In this document: positions 1 to 4,357 of the stretch, one piece after another
Layout of the letters: every line of letters begins with the position of its first letter
Numbering within the stretch: position 1 is the stretch's first letter
Origin: JBEKCP01 sp050014815
GTDB lineage: Bacteria > Planctomycetota > Planctomycetia > Pirellulales > Thermoguttaceae
NCBI GenBank assembly: GCA_050014815.1
Contig: JBEKCP010000314.1
Location: forward strand, 1-7,223
Direction of reading: 5' to 3'
DNA: 7,223 nt
The notes under the pieces: model-generated
The model's input: only the letters and a program-made list of their open reading frames with translations
Databases searched by the model: none
What the model was told of the DNA's origin: nothing
Made by a program: the position numbers and the translations under genes

Positions 1-875
1 CGGCGGTGAACCGGTGGTGGATGTGCAACCTGGGTCGCTATGGCTACCATCACGCACACGACCCGCAACGGCTCGCCGGGCCCCGCCGCCGGGACCCCGC
101 TTCGCGTGGTGCCCCCGCTCAACAGGCGATCGACGTGGACTGGACTCCGCTGGTCGGAGAACTGCGGGCGCGTCTCCGCCAGGCGGGTCGGCTCGGCGGC
201 CTGCTTTCGCCCTATTTGACCGTGGAAGAGGCGTGCCTGCTGGCCAGCCTCTTGCGGTCCCTCGACCCGGAGGCCGTGCTGGCCTTGGGACCGGTGCCCG
301 CGGCGGGCGAGGATGAGCGCTGGCCGGGTGGGTTCGTCGTTGCGGCCGAGAAGGCCCCCAATCGCCGCGGCGTCGAGGAAGTGCTGGCCCATTTCACCCA
401 CTCGGTGACCGGCTTCGAGCAGTTCCTCGATGTTCTGGGCCGCGGGGAACTCCGGGGCGTGTGGGTCTCCGGCGGCTACAAGGGGCCTTGGATCGACGAG
501 CCGGCGGCACGGCGGTTCGACGGCCTGCCGCTCTTGGTCGTCCAGGACCTGTTTCCCTCGCCGCTGTCCGAGCGGGCCACCTACGAACTGCCCGGGGCGG
601 CCTGGGCCGAGCGGGGCGGCTCGTACGTCAATCGTGGCGACCGGCTCCAGACGTCGCCCGCCGCGATCCGCCCCCCCTGGGGTGTCCGGCCCGAGGGAAG
701 CCTCTATTGGCAGCTATCGGGCCGCACGGGGCTTTACGACAGTCGGACCGTGCTGGATGATCTCAGTCGTGAGATCCTTTATTTCGCAGTCGCCGCGGGG
801 CCGGTCGCGGACACGGGCGTTGACTTGAAACTGAACCGGTTGGCAGGCGACGGCGGCGCGGAAAGGACTTCGTAG
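1..875 (+). CDS. nuoG: NADH-quinone oxidoreductase subunit G, C-terminal part (5' end outside window)
   Basis: This is the 3' part of the gene for the large iron-sulfur subunit of the peripheral arm of complex I, which passes electrons from NADH along FeS clusters. The frame is open from base 3 to a TAG at 873-875, so the start lies upstream. Numbering from the GTG at base 6, residues 1-16 (VNRWWMCNLGRYGYHH) match the segment of NuoG that holds the last cysteine of the extra [4Fe-4S] site (Cys7 here). Residues 68-88 (LSPYLTVEEACLLA onward) and 177-229 (LPLLVVQDLFPSPLSE, then the AERGGSYVNRGDRLQ stretch) resemble the degenerate molybdopterin-oxidoreductase-like domain of short NuoG proteins. 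Only about 285 residues follow the WMC motif, far fewer than in E. coli or Thermus NuoG, so this is a shortened form. Residues 29-39 (RDPASRGAPAQ) are encoded by a repeat-like segment and look inserted. nuoH follows after 122 bp. Confidence 0.85.
   Translation, partial: AVNRWWMCNLGRYGYHHAHDPQRLAGPRRRDPASRGAPAQQAIDVDWTPLVGELRARLRQAGRLGGLLSPYLTVEEACLLASLLRSLDPEAVLALGPVPAAGEDERWPGGFVVAAEKAPNRRGVEEVLAHFTHSVTGFEQFLDVLGRGELRGVWVSGGYKGPWIDEPAARRFDGLPLLVVQDLFPSPLSERATYELPGAAWAERGGSYVNRGDRLQTSPAAIRPPWGVRPEGSLYWQLSGRTGLYDSRTVLDDLSREILYFAVAAGPVADTGVDLKLNRLAGDGGAERTS
89..117 (-). repeat. Family A palindromic repeat, copy inside nuoG
   Basis: Read on the minus strand, this segment matches 908-936 of the nuoG-nuoH spacer at 25 of 29 positions without gaps, and both contain GGGCACCACGCG. 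The core can fold as ACCACGC, a 3-nt loop, then GCGGGGT, with one mismatch. It is read through in the nuoG frame as residues 29-39 (RDPASRGAPAQ), a stretch that does not resemble the usual NuoG sequence after the WMC motif. A repeat insertion is an inference from the second copy nearby; high GC content makes chance similarity more likely than for the other families. Confidence 0.5.
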
Positions 876-898
876 AATGAAAGCGAAACCGCAAGCGA

Positions 899-939
899 CC
901 CCCGCGACGCGGGCACCACGCGCAGCGTGGTCGCGGGGC
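899..939 (+). repeat. Family A palindromic repeat, spacer copy with GC-rich hairpin
   Basis: A strong hairpin in the nuoG-nuoH spacer: ACCACGC (915-921), loop GCA (922-924), GCGTGGT (925-931). CCCCGCG (900-906) and CGCGGGG (932-938) can pair as an outer stem, leaving 907-914 bulged on the left. Positions 908-936 are the partner, in opposite orientation, of the nuoG segment at 89-117. No T-run follows, so it is not a typical intrinsic terminator. It could instead affect mRNA stability between nuoG and nuoH, but nothing in the sequence proves that. Confidence 0.6.
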
Positions 940-958
940 TTTAGCAAATCGCAAATCT

Positions 959-986
959 AAAGTCCAAAGTCCAAAATCCAAAATCC
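959..986 (+). repeat. Tandem heptamer array upstream of nuoH
   Basis: Four perfect 7-bp units in a row, two AAAGTCC followed by two AAAATCC, within an AT-rich stretch that ends 11 bp before the nuoH start codon. The adjoining 940-958 (TTTAGCAAATCGCAAATCT) is of similar composition. The array occupies the place where a ribosome binding site would be, and none is visible. Confidence 0.7.
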
Positions 987-997
987 TCATCCCCTCC

Positions 998-2335
998 ATG
1001 CTCCCCATCGCCCTCGAAGCCCTGCTGAAGATCCTCCTGGTCCTGGCCGGACTAATGACGGCGGCGGCCTACCTCGTGCTCGTCGAACGGCGGGTGGCCG
1101 CCTGGATTCAGGACCGGCTGGGGCCGAACCGCGCCGGAATCCCTCTCACCCGGTGGCGGCTCGGGGGCCTCGGACAGCCGCTGGCCGACGGCGGGAAGTT
1201 CCTTACCAAGGCCGAGTTCACCCCGGCCCACGTCGACAAGGCGCTCTACTTCGTCGCCCCCGTGGTCACGTTCGTCACGGCGATCGCCGTCTTCGCGGTC
1301 ATACCTTTCGGCAGCGTGCTCCCCGGGGGCCTGCTGCCCCAAAGCTGGGGCGTGAAGGAGCCGATCCGCCTGGTCATCGCCCCGGGGATCAATGTGGGCG
1401 TGATCTACGTCTTCGCGATGGGCAGCATCGCGGTCTACGGCGTGGTGCTGGGCGGCTGGGCCAGCAACAACAAGTTCAGCTTCCTCGGCGGCCTGAGGAG
1501 CAGCGCCCAGTTGATCTCCTACGAGCTGCCGCTGGGACTCGGGATCCTCGGCATCGTGCTGGGCTCCGGCTCGCTGCGGCTGGACGCGATCATCCGCGAG
1601 CAGGCTGCAAGCGGCCTGTGGAATGCCTTCGTCCAGCCGTTGGGACTGATGGTCTTCGGCGTGGCCGCGTTCGCCGAGGCCAGCCGCTTGCCCTTCGACC
1701 TGCCCGAGGCCGAGCAGGAGCTGGTCGGCGGCTACCACACCGAATACTTCGGCATCAAGCTGATGTTGTACCTGGTGGGCGAGTACCTCCACATGGTCAC
1801 GGCGGCGTTCCTGATTGTTATCCTGTTCCTCGGCGGCTGGCACTTCTGGGGAATCACCGGCTCGGGCGACGAGAGACCCTGTAAACGTTTTTGTGTCAGC
1901 ACAACGCACGCGCGGCCCGAAGGGGACAGTCCCATTTTCGCTGACACGAAAATCGGGACAGTCCCCGACGAAATCACCTGGCCGGTGGCGCTCCTGCGGA
2001 TAATCGTGCTGGTGACGAAGGTGTTGGCCGTGATTTTCTTCTTCATGCTGGCCCGGTGGAGCTGGCCGCGGTTCCGCTACGACCAGTTGATGTCGCTGGC
2101 ATGGCTGGTGATGCTGCCGCTGGGTATGGTCAACGTGGTATACATGGCCTGTTGGCGGGAGTTCGGCGGGCGATTGGCGGCGTGGCTGGGGGTCCCGGAA
2201 GGCGGGGCGATGGTCGTCTGCGGCTGGGCCGTCTTGCTGGCGGCCTGGCTGGTGGCGACCGCGATGATTCCCTCCGCGCCCGACAACACGCCCCGCCGCT
2301 GCCCGATCGAGCCGAGCTTCGAGGAGCAGAGATGA
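998..2335 (+). CDS. nuoH: NADH-quinone oxidoreductase subunit H, with an in-frame repeat insertion
   Basis: NuoH is the membrane subunit that forms the quinone chamber at the junction of the peripheral and membrane arms. The 445-residue product carries both family signatures: ERRVAAWIQDRLGPNRAG at 30-47, and FAEASRLPFDLPEAEQELV at 225-243, whose acidic residues line the quinone/proton path. The conserved loop ASNNKFSFLGGLRSSAQLIS is at 155-174, and PRFRYDQLM (357-365) marks the last third. It has about eight hydrophobic helices. Residues about 291-326 interrupt the usual short link between GGWHFWG (279-285) and PVALLRIIVL (329-338). Of these, 309-323 (GDSPIFADTKIGTVP) are encoded exactly by a 45-bp palindromic repeat, and frame is kept on both sides. 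The ATG at 998 gives the expected N-terminus; no Shine-Dalgarno is seen. The stop overlaps nuoI by ATGA. Confidence 0.95.
   Translation: MLPIALEALLKILLVLAGLMTAAAYLVLVERRVAAWIQDRLGPNRAGIPLTRWRLGGLGQPLADGGKFLTKAEFTPAHVDKALYFVAPVVTFVTAIAVFAVIPFGSVLPGGLLPQSWGVKEPIRLVIAPGINVGVIYVFAMGSIAVYGVVLGGWASNNKFSFLGGLRSSAQLISYELPLGLGILGIVLGSGSLRLDAIIREQAASGLWNAFVQPLGLMVFGVAAFAEASRLPFDLPEAEQELVGGYHTEYFGIKLMLYLVGEYLHMVTAAFLIVILFLGGWHFWGITGSGDERPCKRFCVSTTHARPEGDSPIFADTKIGTVPDEITWPVALLRIIVLVTKVLAVIFFFMLARWSWPRFRYDQLMSLAWLVMLPLGMVNVVYMACWREFGGRLAAWLGVPEGGAMVVCGWAVLLAAWLVATAMIPSAPDNTPRRCPIEPSFEEQR
1888..1904 (+). repeat. Possible degenerate fragment of the family B repeat in nuoH
   Basis: TTTTTGTGTCAGC (1888-1900) matches the loop-proximal part of the nuoM copy of family B (7007-7019) at 12 of 13 positions, and is inverted relative to the intact copy 22 bp downstream in the same gene. 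TTGTG (1891-1895) and CACAA (1900-1904) can form a small hairpin around TCAG. It encodes part of the same non-conserved NuoH insert. The match is short, so this is tentative. Confidence 0.35.
1922..1966 (+). repeat. Family B 45-bp palindromic repeat, copy in nuoH
   Basis: A 45-bp near-palindrome: left arm 1922-1940, 6-nt loop CTGACA (1941-1946), right arm 1947-1966. The arms pair along their whole length except for one bulged base (C1954) and one A-A mismatch at the centre of GGGACAGTCCC, a sequence that is itself nearly self-complementary in each arm. It begins on a codon boundary of nuoH (codon 309) and spans exactly 15 codons, read as GDSPIFADTKIGTVP. Its reverse complement is 44/45 identical to 6993-7037 in nuoM. 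Confidence 0.95.
2321..2326 (+). promoter_or_regulatory. Ribosome binding site of nuoI
   Basis: GAGGAG lies 5 nt before the nuoI ATG at 2332, inside the last codons of nuoH. It is the only clear Shine-Dalgarno-like sequence before a nuo start here and supports ATG 2332 over any upstream in-frame start. Confidence 0.65.
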
Positions 2336-2865
2336 AACCGGACGATCCAAACATCCAGTGGGTGGAGCCGCCGAGGCTGGGAATGCTGGGCAAGAGCTAC
2401 TTGCTGCTCTTCATCGACGGGCTGACCACGGCGCTCAGACACCTGCTGTTCCACAAGAAGATCACGCTGCGGTCGCCCGAGGAACGCCACGAGGTGCTCG
2501 ATCCGCTGGATTATCGGGGCGTACACCGGCTCAATCGGGACCCCGAGGGGCGGGTGAAGTGCGTGGCGTGCTTCCTCTGCGCGACGGCCTGCCCGGCCCA
2601 CTGCATCGACATCGTGGCCGCCGAGAGCCCCTGGCCCGATCGCCAGAAGTATCCGCAACTGTTCAATATCGACGAGCTGCGGTGCATCTTCTGCGGCATG
2701 TGCGAGCAGGCATGCCCCGTCGAGGCCATCGAACTGACGAGCCTCTACGACCTGGTGGGCAAGAGCCGCGAGGAGATGATTTTCGACAAGGAGAAACTCT
2801 TGAGCGTCTACGACCAGACGAAGGACGCCGAGCCGATGCCGTCGCGGCGCGGGACAGAGGATTGA
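2332..2865 (+). CDS. nuoI: NADH-quinone oxidoreductase subunit I (2x[4Fe-4S])
   Basis: NuoI is the ferredoxin-like subunit of the peripheral arm that carries clusters N6a and N6b, handing electrons towards cluster N2 and quinone. The 177-residue product has both classical motifs: CVACFLCATACP with Cys77, 80, 83 and 87, and CIFCGMCEQACP with Cys118, 121, 124 and 128. In this family the fourth cysteine of each motif ligates the other cluster. The amphipathic N-terminal region (about 17-45) would lie against the membrane arm, and the motifs are joined by the usual linker with the conserved YPQLFNIDELRCIFCG. Length is normal. The ATG overlaps the nuoH TGA as ATGA and has a GAGGAG 5 nt upstream, implying translational coupling. 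No repeat insertion is visible in this gene. Confidence 0.96.
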   Translation: MKPDDPNIQWVEPPRLGMLGKSYLLLFIDGLTTALRHLLFHKKITLRSPEERHEVLDPLDYRGVHRLNRDPEGRVKCVACFLCATACPAHCIDIVAAESPWPDRQKYPQLFNIDELRCIFCGMCEQACPVEAIELTSLYDLVGKSREEMIFDKEKLLSVYDQTKDAEPMPSRRGTED

Positions 2866-3051
2866 AGGAACCAAAAGAATAACCGAAGCACGAAATACGA
2901 ATATCGAAATCCTAAACAAATCCAAAACCCGAAGATCCAAGGTTCCAAACCTATTCCAACCGTTTCTGTCATTGCCCGTTTTTGTAATTCGCATTTGTTT
3001 CGGGTTTCGGATTTCGAGTTTCGGATTTTGCCCGATTCAAGACCTTCCATA
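2866..3051. other. nuoI-nuoJ spacer dominated by an imperfect AT-rich inverted repeat
   Basis: This spacer is far more AT-rich than its flanks. 2891-2912 (CGAAATACGAATATCG, then AAATCC) is inverted at 3009-3030 with 18/22 matches. 2918-2934 (AAATCCAAAACCCGAAG) is inverted at 2998-3014 with 15/17. The arms are nested, so the RNA could form one long imperfect stem with 2935-2997 as the loop. I see no gene, promoter or T-run terminator. It looks like an intergenic repeat element. Confidence 0.6.
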
Positions 3052-3744
3052 ATGACTGAATTGAGAACCATATTGTCGGCAGCGACGGTCCTCGGGGCCC
3101 TGGGCCTGTGGCTCCTGTTGCCCCGCGGAGCCGCCAGGGGGCGATGGGCCGGCGCCGCCTTCGCCCTGGCCGCCCTGGGGGCATGGGCCTCGCAGGTGCC
3201 GGGCCTGGGCGACTGGCTCTCCAACAGCCTCTTCGGACTCCTGGCCGGCGTGACGATCGTGGCGGCCGCCGCCACTATTACCTGCCGCAGCCCCGTCTAC
3301 TCGGCCCTCTGGTTTGGCATGACGCTCGGGGGGACTGCCGGCCTCTTCCTGCTCACCGGGGCCGAGTTCCTCGCCGTGGCCACCCTGGTGGTCTACGCCG
3401 GGGCGATCCTCGTGACCTTCCTCTTCGTCCTCATGCTCTCCCAGCCTGAAGGCCATACCTCGTACGACCGCCGGAGTTGGGAGGCGATGCTCTCGGCGGC
3501 CGCCGGGGCGTTTCTGATCGGCGTGCTCTCGATGACCATCACCGCCGTGCTGAGCAACCCACGCGCGGGGCAAGCCCCGCCGCTAAACGCCGAGTACTCG
3601 AGCCAAGTGGCCCAACTCGGCGCGGAGTTGTTCACACGATACTTCGTCCCCGTCCAGGTGGTCGGGACCTTGCTGTTTGCCGCCCTGGTGGGCGCGGCCG
3701 TCATTATCAGCCAGGGACGAGCCCGTCCAGGACCGCCCGGATAA
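3052..3744 (+). CDS. nuoJ: NADH-quinone oxidoreductase subunit J, N-terminally extended, with repeat insertion
   Basis: NuoJ is a membrane subunit of complex I whose third helix belongs to the hydrophilic axis coupling quinone reduction to proton pumping. The family core is clear in this 230-residue product: RSPVYSALWFGMTLGGTAGL (79-98), then AEFLAVATLVVYAGAILVTF (104-123) with Glu105, Tyr115 and Gly117, and the C-terminal block LGAELFTRYFVPVQVVGTLL (189-208). Compared with ordinary NuoJ, about 55 residues precede the expected first helix and hold one or two more hydrophobic segments (about 8-24 and 33-48). Residues 169-179 (NPRAGQAPPLN), in the variable loop before the last helix, include the translation of a hairpin repeat. 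ATG 3052 is chosen because the frame upstream is repeat DNA; no Shine-Dalgarno is seen. nuoK follows after 8 bp. Confidence 0.93.
   Translation: MTELRTILSAATVLGALGLWLLLPRGAARGRWAGAAFALAALGAWASQVPGLGDWLSNSLFGLLAGVTIVAAAATITCRSPVYSALWFGMTLGGTAGLFLLTGAEFLAVATLVVYAGAILVTFLFVLMLSQPEGHTSYDRRSWEAMLSAAAGAFLIGVLSMTITAVLSNPRAGQAPPLNAEYSSQVAQLGAELFTRYFVPVQVVGTLLFAALVGAAVIISQGRARPGPPG
3564..3589 (-). repeat. Family C hairpin repeat, copy inside nuoJ
   Basis: GCGGGGC (3565-3571) and GCCCCGC (3574-3580) form a perfect 7-bp stem around AA, followed by CGCTAAACG. Read on the minus strand it aligns without gaps to 6373-6398 at 22 of 26 positions. It is translated in the nuoJ frame as part of NPRAGQAPPLN (169-179), in a loop that is variable in the family. 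Confidence 0.75.
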
Positions 3745-3752
3745 GAACCGCC

Positions 3753-4202
3753 ATGGCAACCGAAATCGCCACTTTGCACAGTTATTTGGCCGTCGGCGCG
3801 ATGTTGTTCGGCATCGGGCTGATCGGCTTCCTGAGCCGCCGCAACATGATCGTGATGTTCCTCTCGGCCGAGATGATGCTGCAAGGCGTGTCGCTGAGCC
3901 TGGTGGGCTGGGGGCGGTTCCACGGCGACCTGGGCGGCCAGATGCTCGTACTCTTCATCATTGCCGTAGCGGCAGCCGAGGCCGCCATCGCGCTGGCCCT
4001 GGTCGTTACGCTCTTCGAGCGGAGCGGGAAATTGGACATCGCCGCCTGGCACGAGCTTCGCGAGGCGAACCAGCCGCCCTTCGAGGAGGAAGAACTCCCG
4101 CCCGAGCCGTCGGACCAGCCTGCGTTGTGGCCGCACCTGGCCCCCGCCGGCCTCGAGCCCAAGACGATCGACGAGAAGGAAAAGTATCGCCCGACAATAT
4201 GA
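3753..4202 (+). CDS. nuoK: NADH-quinone oxidoreductase subunit K with C-terminal extension
   Basis: NuoK is a small three-helix membrane subunit of complex I and forms part of a proton channel next to NuoN. Helices are predicted at about 8-28, 31-52 and 62-87. The two essential buried glutamates of the family are present at Glu40 (FLSAEMMLQGVSLSL) and Glu76 (AVAAAEAAIALALV); their spacing of 36 equals that of Glu36 and Glu72 in E. coli NuoK. The product is 149 residues against about 100 for E. coli. The excess is a hydrophilic tail from about residue 93, with an acidic, proline-rich part (EEEELPPEPSDQP, 111-123) and no visible repeat DNA. It starts 8 bp after nuoJ, so co-transcription is near certain. 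ATG 3753 places the N-terminus directly before helix 1. Confidence 0.95.
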   Translation: MATEIATLHSYLAVGAMLFGIGLIGFLSRRNMIVMFLSAEMMLQGVSLSLVGWGRFHGDLGGQMLVLFIIAVAAAEAAIALALVVTLFERSGKLDIAAWHELREANQPPFEEEELPPEPSDQPALWPHLAPAGLEPKTIDEKEKYRPTI

Positions 4203-4357
4203 CAGACTGGATCTCGACCAAGGGAGGAATGCAAAAGGCAAAATGAAAAATGTAAAAGGCGAAATGAAGAACATGAGCCAGCGCTGGCGGCAGCATTTTG
4301 ACTTTTGCCTTTTACATTTCTCATTTTGTATTGCTTGAGGCCCGCTCAGCCATAGTC
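4203..4357. other. nuoK-nuoL spacer
   Basis: The stretch holds a long inverted repeat (entered separately) and little else. Short ATG-initiated frames inside it, such as the 5-codon one at 4229 (MQKAK), are products of the repeat and not supported as genes. No ribosome binding site is seen before the nuoL start. Confidence 0.6.
4239..4328. repeat. Large inverted repeat between nuoK and nuoL
   Basis: The 26-nt arms 4239-4264 (CAAAATGAAAAATGTAAAAG, then GCGAAA) and 4303-4328 are complementary at 24 of 26 positions. Between them sits a perfect 12-bp palindrome, GCCAGCGCTGGC (4277-4288). In RNA this would be a long stable hairpin with an inner GC hairpin. It is not followed by a T-run, so a simple terminator is unlikely. 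Its form resembles a miniature inverted-repeat element or a transcript-processing site; no target duplication is obvious. Confidence 0.75.

Noticed and set aside
1881..1975. nuoH as a pseudogene disrupted by an insertion
   Set aside because: The frame is continuous across the insert and the downstream half keeps the NuoH pattern (PRFRYDQLM and the last helices), so the gene appears intact.
2056..2331. N-terminal extension of nuoI inside nuoH (same frame open upstream)
   Set aside because: The extension is the out-of-frame translation of nuoH; ATG 2332 has a GAGGAG site, the ATGA overlap and the usual NuoI length.
1052..2350. 432-codon open frame on the minus strand opposite nuoH
   Set aside because: It is the antisense shadow of a GC-rich gene: charged, low-complexity composition (many Q, R, E, H) with no family resemblance, while the + strand encodes an unmistakable NuoH.
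3477..3752. Upstream start for nuoK inside nuoJ
   Set aside because: The added residues are arginine-rich out-of-frame nuoJ; ATG 3753 gives the family N-terminus directly before helix 1.
4239..4328. Intrinsic terminator after nuoK
   Set aside because: The hairpin arms are AT-rich, no T-run follows the stem, and the operon continues with nuoL and nuoM in canonical order.
4243..4338. 31-codon frame in the nuoK-nuoL spacer
   Set aside because: It lies wholly within the inverted repeat, has no ribosome binding site and no recognisable protein features.
4298..4357. Upstream in-frame start for nuoL within the spacer hairpin
   Set aside because: The added residues translate the right arm of the inverted repeat; ATG 4358 matches the expected first helix.
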